The notes: generated by a model not told the origin, from the sequence alone. Counted from the first letter of the stretch, positions 47,321-60,803 are shown. The stretch is 64,000 bases of DNA from Taiwanofungus camphoratus (GCA_003999685.1 CP021221.1:1550001-1614000), one strand, 5' to 3'. Numbers and translations are program-made.

Positions 47321-49015
47321 TGATGAGTCCCATAGCCTCCTGGGCCCCGAATCGCGATTTTAGGAGCTTTCTAATCCCCCAACCGACCACTCTAAGACTC
47401 TCCTACAGCCTACGACAGGAGGGATAGGTTCCTATAATATTCCTAACGCCCCCTCTCCTTCCTAAACCCTCCTAACACCCTACGAAGTCTTGCGAAGTCA
47501 CATGAGGTGCTACGAGATTTCGAATGCTAGACGCGAAGTCTCTAACTCCTGCTAAGTCCACTATCGGACACTGCCGGCCCTCCCATACTGTTCCATTGGA
47601 TCTAGGTCCTATCTACTACGTCACTCATCCCGGACTTAGCTAAGAAGTCTTAGCTAAGTCTCTCCTAGCTCTTGTGATTGCAGCTACCTCCGATAGGCTC
47701 CGAAACGGTCCGAAGTTCTGGAAGTTGGACTTAGGAAGCCTTGTGCACCCCCATGGGTCTCGATCCTATGCCATAAGGTCATCCTAGGGCGTACCCATAT
47801 GACCCTCCACCCATTTAGGACACCTCCTGCCCCGATTAGACCAAGTCCCGCTGCTAAGGACTTCGTGCGCTCTTAGCCCACTAAGATAGGTGATCACGGC
47901 GCATGGCTGCTCTCGGATAGTCATCCCGCCCTCGTGAATGAACTTGGTCACCTTTCTACCGTACGTAGTTCCCCTGTTTCAGTTCCTAATTAGTTCCTAT
48001 CCTCCTCGTGTTCACTTCGGAGTCCATGCGCTTTAGTACACATTTCGGACTCGTAAGGATCGCTTCGCGCAAGATTAGTTCACCTCACGTTCCCCTATTT
48101 AGTCAGAGGTAGTTTACTATGTACAAGAGAGACCCCTCCGTGCACGCTTCTCTCTTTGGAATACCAGTTCCCCTGTAGCTCCGATCTCAGGAAAGCGCCG
48201 TGAGTACAACCTTAGGAACGGTCCCAAGGTCCCTAAGTCTCCACCCCAGCTCCGTTTCAGTACCTTTGAACTACGTCTACGCTCACGATATATCTACGAA
48301 CCACGTCTACGATTCCCGAACTACGCACTACGATCTACGAAGTCGCCGTGACTTTGTGCCCTTCAGCACCTCTTATAGCACCTATCCGGTGGGCCTCCGC
48401 CTTAGTTATACCCTTAGGCTCACGTTGCGTCATCCCTACGTCCTACGAATAACCCTACGACTCCCCCATAGCCTTCATTACAGGCTATAGTACATCTCTC
48501 TACGCCCTCGAACTCTCCGACCCACACCTCGACGTCATCAGACACTTCAGAGCTTCCAGCAACCTCGTTCCCTCATTTCTATTAAGTATTAGCTCTCCGA
48601 ACCATCCGACCTCTCCTACAAGTCTCCTACGCTAGCCAAACCTCGCCTGCCTCGCTCTAACAAACCTCTAAGCCTTACGCCCTTTAGCTAACTCTAGCTA
48701 AAAGGACTTCGCAGCATCTACGAAGTCAGCTCACGCGATTTAGCTAAAACTTCGAAGGACTTCGCAAAACTTCGAAGAACTTCGCGTACTTCGGAGGGCC
48801 TCGCAAGGCCTTAGGGATAGTATAGCACTTAGGAACAAGATCCTGTTGTGCAGGACCCTTGACCCCTTACTCCCCTACTTACAAAAACAAGACATACAGG
48901 TTTCCCGGTATCATACAGGTTGTAGCTCCTACCCTCACACCCTCACAGTTATCACACTACCCCCAGCCACGTTGCGGAGCACTCCCTAGGTACCAGGGTC
49001 CCCTAGGTCGTATCA
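47321..49015 (-). mobile_element. Nested 1.7 kb element, left copy; solo-LTR-like, unclassified
   Basis: This copy separates the LINE's RT centre from its YVDD box. Read on the minus strand it begins TGATACGACC and ends GGACTCATCA, so it has TG...CA ends as LTRs do. It is flanked by CCGG(T) at 47317-47321 and 49016-49020, a likely target duplication. The interior is full of short GAAGTC/CTTCG-type repeats and has no coding domain I recognise. A solo LTR is my best guess, but 1.7 kb is long for one. It is younger than the LINE it interrupts. The inverted partner lies at 49445-51208. Confidence 0.6.
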
Positions 49016-49444
49016 CCGGTTCGGCCCGGTTGTACCAAATGGACTGGCGCCCACTTGTGTATGACCGGTGCAATGTAGACCCCAGATAAAATCGGGGATA
49101 AACTTGATCCTTGACCGACTCCGACATCAAAGTCAGATGGATCAGTCAATGTACCATTGAACAGGAATCGGGTTTTTCGCCCGATCAAGTAATTTGCCAT
49201 GAAATTACAGAGCTTGCTATTGAAGCCCTGCTTTCGCATGATTCCTACCAGCGCATCATGGTTGATGGACGGGTAGAACTGTGACACATCGAGCAATAGC
49301 ACCGATGGGATAAGGTTGCACGCCCATGCCTCTTTGACATTGTGCACTAGTTGAATACCAGCATCAGTGGTGCTATGCTGCATAGCCCCACCGAACTGGC
49401 ATGGGTGTAGGATTCCCCACTTCTGGGCATCCCACTGCATTTGT
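49016..49444 (-). CDS. LINE reverse transcriptase centre, stranded between two insertions
   Basis: On the minus strand this 429-bp piece reads GILHPCQFGGAMQHSTTDAG, SVLLLDVSQFYPSINHDALV (RT motif A with catalytic Asp) and FDVGVGQGSSLSPILSGVYI (motif B). It is in the same orientation as the rest of the LINE and forms the loop of the palindrome. Its ends abut the nested elements directly. Confidence 0.85.
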
Positions 49445-51208
49445 TGATACGACCTAGGGGACCCTGGTACCTAGGGAGTGCTCCGCAACGTGGCTGTGGG
49501 GTAGTGTGATAACTGTGAGGATATGAGGGTAGGAGCTACAACCTGTACGATACCGGGAAACCTGTATGTCTTGTTTTTGTAAGTGGGGGAGTAAGGGGTC
49601 AAGGGTCCTGCACAACAGGATCTTGTTCCTAAGTGCTATACAATCCCTAAGGCCTTGCGAGGCCCTCCGAAGTACGCGAAGTCCTTCGAGATTCCGCGAA
49701 GTCCTTCGAAGTTTTAGCTAAATCGCGCGAGCTGACTTCGTAGGCTGTATAGAGTTAGGGAGCAATAAGCCAATGGACTATAATTTCTACTAAGCAGCAG
49801 AGGGTACGAGACTGCTGCGAAGTCCTTTTAGCTAGAGTTAGCTAAAGGGCGTAAGGCTTAGAGGTTTGTTAGAGCGAGGCAGGCGAGGTTTGGCTAGCGT
49901 AGGAGACTTGTAGGAGAGGTCGGATGGTTCGGAGAGCTAATACTTAATAGAAATGAGGGAACGAGGTTGCTGGAAGCTCTGAAGTGTCTGATGACGTCGA
50001 GGTGTGGGTCGGAGAGTTCGAGGGCGTAGAGAGATGTACTATAGCCTGTAATGAAGGCTATGGGGGAGTCGTAGGGTTATTCGTAGGACGTAGGGATGAC
50101 GCAACGTGAGCCTAAGGGTATAACTAAGGCGGAGGCCCACCGGATAGGTGCTATAAGAGGTGCTGAAGGGCACAAAGTCACGGCGACTTCGTAGATCGTA
50201 GTGCGTAGTTCGGGAATCGTAGACGTGGTTCGTAGATATATCGTGAGCGTAGACGTAGTTCAAAGGTACTGAAACGGAGCTGGGGTGGAGACTTAGGGAC
50301 CTTGGGACCGTTCCTAAGGTTGTACTCACGGCGCTTTCCTGAGATCGGAGCTACAGGGGAACTGGTATTCCAAAGAGAGAAGCGTGCACGGAGGGGTCTC
50401 TCTTGTACATAGTAAACTACCTCTGACTAAATAGGGGAACGTGAGGTGAACTAATCTTGCGCGAAGCGATCCTTACGAGTCCGAAATGTGTACTAAAGCG
50501 CATGGACTCCGAAGTGAACACGAGGAGGATAGGAACTAATTAGGAACTGAAACAGGGGAACTACGTACGGTAGAAAGGTGACCAAGTTCATTCACGAGGG
50601 CGGGATGACTATCCGAGAGCAGCCATGCGCCGTGATCACCTATCTTAGTGGGCTAAGAGCGCACGAAGTCCTTAGCAGCGGGACTTGGTCTAATCGGGGC
50701 AGGAGGTGTCCTAAATGGGTGGAGGGTCATATGGGTACGCCCTAGGATGACCTTATGGCATAGGATCGAGACCCATGGGGGTGCACAAGGCTTCCTAAGT
50801 CCAACTTCCAGAACTTCGGACCGTTTCGGAGCCTATCGGAGGTAGCTGCAATCACAAGAGCTAGGAGAGACTTAGCTAAGACTTCTTAGCTAAGTCCGGG
50901 ATGAGTGACGTAGTAGATAGGACCTAGATCCAATGGAACAGTATGGGAGGGCCGGCAGTGTCCGATAGTGGACTTAGCAGGAGTTAGAGACTTCGCGTCT
51001 AGCATTCAAAATCTCGTAGCACCTCATGTGACTTCGCAAGACTTCGTAGGGTGTTAGGAGGGTTTAGGAAGGAGAGGGGGCGTTAGGAATATTATAGGAA
51101 CCTATCCCTCCTGTCGTAGGCTGTAGGAGAGTCTTAGAGTGGTCGGTTGGGGGATTAGAAAGCTCCTAAAATCGCGATTCGGGGCCCAGGAGGCTACAGG
51201 ACTCATCA
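49445..51208 (+). mobile_element. Nested 1.7 kb element, right copy, inverted
   Basis: This is the inverted twin of 47321-49015, from TGATACGACC to GGACTCATCA on the plus strand. Long stretches are identical, including a 291-bp frame found in both (48200-48490 and 50039-50329). It is about 69 bp longer than the left copy because of extra sequence near 49742-49812. I see no clear target duplication at its borders (TTTGT on one side, TCGTT on the other). It interrupts the LINE between its first RT part and motif A. Confidence 0.6.
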
Positions 51209-53557
51209 TCGTTTGGCAATGATCTTTTTGAACAATTTGCCAAAGCAATTGAGCAAGCAGATAGGCCTGTAGGCCTTCGCTAGCGTATAGTCCGGTTTGT
51301 TCGGTTTGGGTAAAACCACCGTGACAGACCGCTTGAAGATGCTCAGATAAACCTTGAAATCGAGGCAAGCATTATAATACGCGCGCAGCCATTGCCGCAC
51401 GTGTATACCGAGATCGGTCTCGATGCCCTCCTCAGAGCGCTCGATCCGGTCCACCATCCAATTTATCCACATCCAGTTCACGTGATCAGGACCGGGTGCA
51501 GACGTATTGCTAGTGGATTTGAGATTCTCGCGAATCTCAAACTCACTAATGTCTGGTAAAGTCAACTCCTCCCTTTGAGGAATTTCGTCCACAAATGACA
51601 GATCCACCGGCCGTGGGTTGGCAGGCGTGAACTGAGCTTGGAAGGCACGACTGAGATCAGCCGCACTTTGGACTGGCGCACCGTCAGCTTGCCGCAGCTG
51701 AATAGTGGCCTCTTGTCGTCTCGGCTTTGTCCAGGCGACAAAATCCGAGATTAGTTGGGGATTGGATTCATCCATGATCCGATCAAAGTGTGCGCGCTTC
51801 GCCCGCTTCGTGGCAAGGCGGAGTGTTGCACGTTGTTTATGCCGTTCGGACCGGAGTTCGGCGGCAACATCATATGCGTCTGCAGTGGCCTGAGCGCCAG
51901 GTCCCAACTGATGATGTAGGTAGCGATACTGCCCAGACGCTGCACTAAGGCGGTGCTGGGTGTTCGCCAGTTTAGTGGCCGCACGGGAGCATGCAGCATC
52001 CCACCACGACTTTGAGCGTTTGGATGGGCGTTTTACTGACGAAAACTCCATCCATAATCGTTGGAGGTCTCGCTCGAGGCGGTCCCCCATTCTTTCAACG
52101 CCTTGGGCGCTGCTGAAGTGTGTAGGGTAATCGGCAAACAATTTCGCCGTTGCTGTCACGAATAGTTGGGCCGCGTCGCCGGTACGAGGAATACCCCGCA
52201 CCGGTTCTGGCTCAACCTCAATCGGCATCTCCCACCGCAGGACCGCATGGTCGCTATTGTGGCGATGTGACATGAGTACCTGAAGGTTTTGGCCTTCATA
52301 GTACACTGGGTCGATCCACACCAAGTCTATGACTCCAGGCGTAAGAGCGATGTTGTGGGAACGCCAGGTGACTGGACCGTCCTGGGCGTTCATCAAGACC
52401 AAATCGAGTTCGGCCTGGGCCAACTCAATAAGGCAATTAGAATCGGCGTAGTGCGGAGGCCGCACCTGAGATCTCGCAGCTCGTGTATCTCATAATGGGT
52501 GGCGGAGATTGAAATCCCCACACATACACGCAATGGGTGGAAGCGCGTGTACACGTGTTTCCAAATATCGGACAGCATCAAAAGTGTTGCTGTCGTTGTA
52601 CACGTTCAGGACATTAAAGTCTCCGGACGGAAGCTTGAGCGCTACCATAAGGCAATCCTTATGGGAGACGCTGTGAGTTACAACTTGTGGAGAGGCCGAA
52701 GCCCACCGCTTGTTGACATACACAGCGACCCGGGAATCTTTCGATGCCCCGAGGCACTTGAACGAGGCATGGGCAGACGTATTCTCATACGCTTCCCCGT
52801 CCCGTGACTTAGCGGAGGCCACATTCTTGATGCGGCCCCAGAATATCTCTTGAACACAGACAATGTCGGTGTCCCTATATCTCTCAAGTAGAATGCTCAT
52901 ATTCTCCGCAGATTTCTGAACATTCACACTTATGCATGTGAGTACGGGCCTAGTAGGTTCGTCTCTCAGATTGTCGCCCTCAGTCGCAGGACTGGGCGTA
53001 CGGGAGGGGTCCGCTTCCACTACCATGGGGGAGCCGGGCCGTTCATTGGGTTGTAAAGCCGGCGGAGTTCCAAACGGTGGGGCCGAAGCACCGTCAGAAG
53101 AGTCCGGTTCACACACTGACTCACTAAGCCCATAAGGGTTTATTGGCTCTAGTCCCGAACTGGTGTGCCATGCACTTCCAGCGTGGGCAGGGGGCATGGA
53201 GACAGCAAGGCTGTCTTCAATGCCATCGTATTCGTTGCCCCCTCCCTGAGAGAAAGAGGGCCTACTGTGAATCCTTTGCGAATCGTCTAGCACAATGGCC
53301 GTCAATTCTAAGAGAGGACCTCCCGAGAAGGAGGAACTCGAAGTGGATCTCTCCCCATGATAGGGTGAGATCAAAGGTGTGTCCAGAGGACGAGAGCTTG
53401 GGTGGTCCGAGTCGGCTTGAGTGCGATGAGCAGGGCAGCCGCCATGCACCGACATCGCACTCGACAAGGTGGGTGCACCATCAGTCCTAAGACCAACAGC
53501 GGCTATAGGGGCACCAGTATGGGGGGAAAAGGGAAGGGAGCGATGGGATTTAGACAT
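51209..53557 (-). CDS. LINE endonuclease and start of reverse transcriptase
   Basis: From ATG 53557 the frame has a Ser/Pro-rich head of about 210 residues, then the APE-type endonuclease: TCISVNVQKSAENMSILLER, DIVCVQEIFWG (catalytic Glu), and CMCGDFNLRHPL (Asp/Asn). An in-frame TGA follows at about 52490-52492. The same frame goes on with IDLVWIDPVYYEGQNLQ, NSDHAVLRWEM (SDH motif of the endonuclease), a basic linker and the RT fingers (LPKPNKPDYTLAKAYRPICL). It stops where the right nested element begins. Confidence 0.85.
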
Positions 53558-53611
53558 GCTGGGCACGGGCGCTAAATCGAGATGGTGGTGGTACTGGTTC
53601 AAGAAGCGGCG

Positions 53612-53625
53612 AGACTCCTTCCATT
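53612..53625. repeat. Target-site duplication of the LINE, right copy
   Basis: AGACTCCTTCCATT, identical to 44796-44809. It marks the 5' end of the LINE at 53611 and leaves a leader of about 54 nt before ATG 53557. Confidence 0.85.
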
Positions 53626-54483
53626 GACCCCGCGATATCCACGTCATGCGACCCACTCTGGGAAATCAGGAAGCTGCAAAAGACTGCCAAGAGGCGTGCA
53701 CCGACGGACCCGGGCAACAGAAAGCCTAGAATAAGTTTTCGCCTTGGTTCTACCATGACGCCTGCGACTTGCAAGCGTATGCTAAGGGCGGGTAGATTCT
53801 GCCAGATATTGATGTATCAAAGAGTGCATCAAAGGACTCGTACTACGCATCATTGCTAGGAAATGCCAGTGGATGCCGGATGCCGGATGCAGAGCCACGT
53901 GGTACATCGCGTAAGCCTGACCCGCATGCACCATACGGTGCTTCGATTGTGGCTGTGCTTCTCAATGTTCAACACAAATGTAATTCGTCTAGAGTGTCGA
54001 AATAACTGATCATCCTCGGTGGCCTGTATGGCAAACATCGCGATTGTTCACTTGGAGCGAATCCCGTAGGCCAAATATCCGTAGCATGCTTTCGGCGCGT
54101 CACTCACTAAAGACGCGGTTTAGACTTCCAAGTCTCCACCGGCGGGAGAGCTCATCTTGGTGATCGAGTAGTCGCTGTGGTGGTGGTTCGGATCATAATC
54201 GCGCTGCTCGTGCTGCAGTATTGCTATGGAGATAACGAGTTGAAGTTGTCGCCTCACCTCCAGCTTCCAAGCATGACACGCATGGATATGACCTTCGAAT
54301 GTGCGTCAATCTCAGGGGTCTTGCATCCCTTCCACATTACGCGCGTGGGCGCCCTGGACAAGCATGTGGGTTCTCCGTACACATCCTCTATAAAGGTGGA
54401 TTCGCCTAGTCGAGGATGGCCATCAGGTCCTCCCCTGTTCCCAACCACTTGGTTTTTTGGCCTATTCTGTCTCGGCGTTCGAT
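53626..54483. promoter_or_regulatory. Promoter region of the aspartic protease gene
   Basis: Before the LINE arrived, this stretch was joined to the sequence left of 44796. It has TATAAA at 54389-54394, 90 bp before the protease start. GGATGCCGGATGCCGGATGC near 53874-53890 is a short tandem repeat. No gene was recognised. Confidence 0.55.
54389..54394 (+). promoter_or_regulatory. TATA box of the aspartic protease gene
   Basis: TATAAA lies 90 bp before ATG 54484, a normal distance for fungal genes with a short leader. Confidence 0.6.
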
Positions 54484-56028
<1,545 letters not shown>

Positions 56029-56171
56029 ACTATCGAGTATTTATGTTGCTGTATTCATATCAAAGCGCGTTTGTGGTACAATGAGTGTGAAGTAACAGCA
56101 AATGAAATATTGAATCGTCTAGGGAATAGTCCCTCCTTCGGTAGCTCAGGTTCTAAATGTCCCTAGGTTGT

Positions 56172-56723
56172 CTACTTCTTTGTCTTCTGTGATGAGCTTT
56201 GCCCTTTCGTCCCGTCAGCGGCCCCAGTTGTACGTGTCTTGGTGTCACCTCCGGAAGACTTTTGGCGAGCTTGGTCAGTATTCACGGTCGTACTTGTCCC
56301 TGTCCCGACTGGCGATGCTGATGATTGACTCCCGCCTGTGTAGACGGCAGATTGTAGGTTGGCGCGGCCCCTGGGACGCCAGCCCCGGAACTCAGACATC
56401 TCTCTGCAGCGTACTTCCTTGTCAGCCACATTGTGACCGCGTGCGGCTCACAATACGTACGTAGGCTCAGCGGGGTTAGATTTGACTTGGAGCATAGTAG
56501 CCACAACTGCAACTGTAGGAGACTCATCGCTGTTCCTGACATGAGGACATTGAAAACATGAACGCTGACAAAGTGACGCTGAATTCACTTACCGACCATT
56601 GGTAGTCACATTCAGAGAAGGGACAGCGTTCTCCTCGGGAATGTTAGTTGTGTTGTCCAAGAGAATAGTACTGTCGTCTTGTTCGGGATGGGGGGGGCGG
56701 TAGTAATACCTGCTTCTCGTCAT
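56172..56723 (-). CDS. Possible small gene of unknown function
   Basis: ATG 56723 gives MTRSRYYYRPPHPEQDDSTI; a GTAAGT intron leads to NSDESPTVAVVATMLQVKSN. A third part could end either at 56282 or, in another frame, in a Ser/Thr/Gly-rich tail ending SSSQKTKK at 56172. Splice signals fit, but no family is recognised and the frame of the last exon is uncertain. It is tail to tail with the protease. Confidence 0.3.
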
Positions 56724-57500
56724 GTTCTTGATCTGCTTTGACCTTGTTAGTAATTGTTACCACAAGTCGGCATACAGAAACCAACGGAAGTAGATGGGTG
56801 GGGTGAAAATAAAGGTGCCCACCTTGGAGATGCATTTTCCACACCTTTGACATTGAACGAGTGCCTTGAAGGGCAAATAACCTCTGAAACGCAAACCTTA
56901 TATAAGGTATCGCTATTCGGAAGTGAACATCTTCACAGGTTCAGAGCCTCACGCGCTCAGCGCTCAAGCCTGGCGACTAACTCAGCCATGGCGCTAGTGT
57001 GTATGTGCAAACATGGCTTCAGCGCATAGCAATAACAGCACCTTCGCCACAGCATGTTGAACAGCTTTTGCAGCTTTTGCAATTGCACTATACATTCAAG
57101 AGATGGCCGGGAAAGGGTCCTCCACATGCACTAATGATCGGCCACTGGCCAACACCAAAATCTTATGCGACAAAACCAGATTATTGAACACAGCAATACC
57201 GCATTATAGGGTAACCATGCGATGCCTAGTGTAGAGAGTATGACAATCAAAGTTTGTATGACTCTGTACGTGAAATCCAAGGAACAAATTGTGGTTGACC
57301 ACGTTTACGCCGCCGATTTTGCTCGTTTCAGGCGCTACGCCAATTAAATCTTCCACTGAGTGTCAACAATCACCAGCGGAGAACATCAGTATAACACAGC
57401 AAAGATGTGAGGTGACAGAGGCTGAGCAGCAAGATCGAGTTGCACTTCAAGAATCACGATGAGACTCGCGCGACTACAGTCAATCACATGATCATTCGTT
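56724..57500. other. Intergenic, no recognised gene
   Basis: This 777-bp stretch holds the promoter of the aspartyl-tRNA synthetase gene at its right end. No repeat, gene or TATA box close to the start was seen. Confidence 0.5.
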
Positions 57501-60500
57501 ATGGCACGAAATTCACTTTCATCTCCACGTCTGAGTCGAGCTGCACTGAGGGTTCGGAGAGGCGTTGCGGTATGTATGCATACCTATAACAATAAATCAC
57601 TCGAACGATGTGACTGAAGTTTCTTGTATCATTTATTCACTTACAGCTGTGAAATTCGAGCATGCAGATCCTCGCTCGAATATCGACTTGGACATTGTCC
57701 TATGTTTCACGGACACATCTAGCGCGCGACTGCTTTGTGCCAGACGTGCCCAACGCTGTTCACCACTCGAGAAGCCATTTTGCTAGACGTGCAAGTAAAA
57801 AGGCTCACACCGACCTTCAGGAAGAGAAGTATCTGAATGAGCTACCGCAAACGGACATAGCATATTGTGGTGCGCCGTTTTTGGAATCATACAGCTGTAA
57901 TACTGGTCTCATCTTAGACTAGCACCGTTCCCAAGACGCACGCATACGTGCGGAGCATTGAGTTCAGTCTATGTAGACTCTAGAGTTGTCTTGACAGGAT
58001 GGCTCCTCCCAGAAAGGTATGTACCGGCCGTCTCGAGCACGACATCAACGTTTTAAACAGATTCTGCACACATCAAGGAAAGTGAACAAGAAACTTTCTT
58101 TTTTTAACGTTAGAGATTCGTCTGGCTCTGTTCAGCTTGTGGTCTCCGCCAATGCCAGTACTGATGTGTTGTCATCAATGCGAGAGGTGCCCACTGAGTC
58201 GACAATACTCGTAGAAGGGATAGTCAGGATGCGAGGCTTGTCTCACCGACGAGAAGTGAGTCATCATTTCAATTTGATATTGGCCTTGGTTTCTCTTGTG
58301 TGTTTATATCCATATTCTGAGACTTGTAATCTGTCAGTACCCTGGAGGAGACATCGAGATAATAGTGGATTCCTTTACGCTCCTTAATCCTGCTGACCGC
58401 AATTTACCATTCATGCCTTCCGACACTGACAATCTGGTATGCATGCTTCAGTTGTAGGGTCTCCAATTTTCCACCGTCCTGACGCTTATTGATCGCGTGA
58501 TGCGACAGGCAAACGAGAATTTAAGATTACGTTACCGGTACTTGGATCTTCGCCGTAGCGAACTCTCAGCCAACCTGAAGAAACGGAGTAACGTCGCTCA
58601 CATCGTTAGGACTGTATTTCATGAAGAAAGTTAGTCCCACCTAACAGGCTGCTCGCAGCTCTCTTGGTTTCTTCAGATGTTCTCTGACCGAATAATGCAT
58701 CTCGTCCAGATTTCACTGAGGTCGAGACACCGATATTGCTTAAGTCCACACCTGAAGGTGCCCGCGAATTTCTTGTTCCAACCCGCATAACGTCTTCGTC
58801 ATCCCTCCCACATGCCGCTCTATCCTCCCAATCTACGTCCCTTCATCCTACCGGAACCGTATCTCAGCCCCTCTTCTACGCCCTACCACAATCCCCTCAG
58901 CAGCCCAAACAGCTTCTCATTGCATCTGGTGCCGTCGACCGTTATTATCAAATCGCACGCTGCTTCCGCGATGAGGATGGGCGTAAAGACAGGCAACCAG
59001 AATTCACTCAGGTCGATTTCGAGATGGCATGGGTCGGATGGGGCGAGCCTGAAGTCATGACTACTATGGCTCCTCCAGATGAGGGACATGCATTGCTGCT
59101 TCATGAACAGCTTCCATCCGCATGGAGGATCGGCGGTCGTGAGGTCCGCGAGGTAGTAGAAAAGCTGGTACGGCGAATTTGGTCTCAAACCGAAGGCATT
59201 GAACTACCGGAACAGTTTCGTGTCATGACCTACGAGGAGGCAATGCGCCGGTATGGTAGTGATAAACCTGATTTGAGGTTTGGTCTCGAGGTGAATGGTG
59301 ACTGGCGACAATTCAACTAGAATTGAGAAAGTTCTCACCAGCTGGTTCTTTTGCAGATAGAGGATATCATGTCTTTCTTGCCCGCTGCCGTACGTACAAA
59401 ACTTGCAGAGCAGGGTGAAATCATAGAAGCGTTAATTGTGCGTAACGAACGGGCATCTGCGGTGCACTTCCTCCGTGCAGCACGGGCTGCTTCGGAGGAT
59501 GACACAACCATCGTGAGTTAATATATATCCACTGTTCCATTCGTGCCCAATGATTGGGTTCTTGAATACTACCCTCGCAGGAGAAAATTGAGGTTGTAAG
59601 AGACACAAACTGGGTGGCACACAGCCAACTCCTACGTGAGGTTTTCGAATCAGCTAATCGGGAGACAGATTCCAGCGATTACGATATGTACGAGAAATTG
59701 AAACTGAAGGAGGGTTCTGTCATGTGGCTCGCAAGACGTCGTCGTAAAGCGGAGGTATACTTCAAGGGATATCAATCCAAAGTTTTGCTAAAGTATATTT
59801 GGGATTCTCTGTAGGGCGGCTCGACGTCTCTTGGTCGCATGCGCCTCCGCCTTGCTACGGAGGCTCAACAGCTCGGCGATCTCGAACTGTCAACAGTCCC
59901 ACAGTTTCTTTGGGTGACTGAATTTCCGTTGTTTACACGCGCGGACGCAGATAAGGAATTCCTAGCGCGGGGTAGATGGAGCAGCTCTCATCATCCATTC
60001 ACGGCGCCCATGTGGCAGGATATTGACAAGATGTACAAGGGTAAGATCGACGAGGTAAGTGACATTCATCTTCTTTCTCAGCGTGATTCATTTTGTGTTT
60101 TGTACGCGCGCTCTCGATGATGATAGGTTCGGGGACAACATTATGACCTGGTTTTGAACGGTGTCGAGATCGGTGGAGGTTCGGTTAGGGTACACGATGC
60201 AGCCATGCAAGAATACATTTTTACCAAGGTTCTCCAGGTAAGGATATCTCTTACATGCGTATCGTAGTACCTCGCATTTTGAGGTCGCAAATTCCCCACA
60301 GCTGGACAATAACGAGAGAACCTCCTTTGGTCATTTGCTCCATGCCCTTCGGTGTGGAGCGCCTCCACATGGAGGTTTTGCCTTCGGTATGTCCACACAC
60401 AATGTACGATAATCTCAAACTATCATTCTGAACTTTTGTCCTGTTTAGGCTTTGATCGCCTGATGGCTATCCTCTGCAAAGCAGAGTCCATCCGAGACGT

Positions 60501-60603
60501 CATTGCCTTCCCTAAGACCGGAGCAGGGACCGACCTGCTTTTCAAGAGCCCCGCTCCGGCAAATTCGGCTGTGCTTGCTCAATATAATATTCGATCACAG
60601 TAA
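57501..60603 (+). CDS. MSD1: Mitochondrial aspartyl-tRNA synthetase
   Basis: Class II synthetase that charges mitochondrial tRNA-Asp. ATG 57501 gives an Arg-rich presequence ([20 protein letters not shown]). The anticodon-binding domain starts [20 protein letters not shown] and TGWLLPER, then [20 protein letters not shown]. The catalytic core has [40 protein letters not shown], motif 2 [20 protein letters not shown] and motif 3 [20 protein letters not shown], and ends with a bacterial-type tail ([15 protein letters not shown]), which marks the organellar form. The stop is 60601-60603. About ten introns. The join from the presequence exon to RRTHTC (across about 57570-57925) does not keep frame with the sites I chose, so the first exon is provisional. 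Confidence 0.9.
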
Positions 60604-60803
60604 TGGCGTGTTGCATTTACAGTCTGGGCTAAAGTAGAGAAGGAATTCCACATATACGCGGGCTCAATTGGGAAAACGAAGTGGTATACTAGTATCTCCG
60701 AATGTAAGAAGAGACGATCGTAAATTACATGAGCACGAACACAACACAGGCGACGTGAGTGTCCACGCATAGATAGATATATGCACAAGCCGTGGTAGCA
60801 AGT

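Larger units (their letters stand above)
44810..53611 (-). mobile_element. Tad1/I-type LINE, minus strand, carrying two nested insertions
   Basis: A non-LTR retrotransposon of 8.8 kb including 3.5 kb of younger insertions; the LINE itself is about 5.3 kb. On the minus strand its order is: short 5' leader, APE endonuclease, reverse transcriptase, RNase H, Cys/His C-terminal motif, 3' region and a 16-nt A tail (T run 44808-44823). The 14-bp target duplication AGACTCCTTCCATT flanks it. RT plus RNase H in one frame fits the Tad1 and I groups known from fungi. Two in-frame TGA codons (about 52490 and 45972) and the insertions mean it is no longer autonomous. The intact flanks and full length suggest a fairly young insertion. 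Confidence 0.88.

Noticed and set aside
48200-48490. 96-codon frame also present inverted at 50039-50329
   Set aside because: It is identical only because it lies in the two arms of the palindrome. Its composition follows the short repeats of the element and it has no family motif.
57662-57922. 86-codon frame as a separate gene
   Set aside because: It lies inside the mitochondrial aspartyl-tRNA synthetase gene and is best seen as intron or alternative exon.
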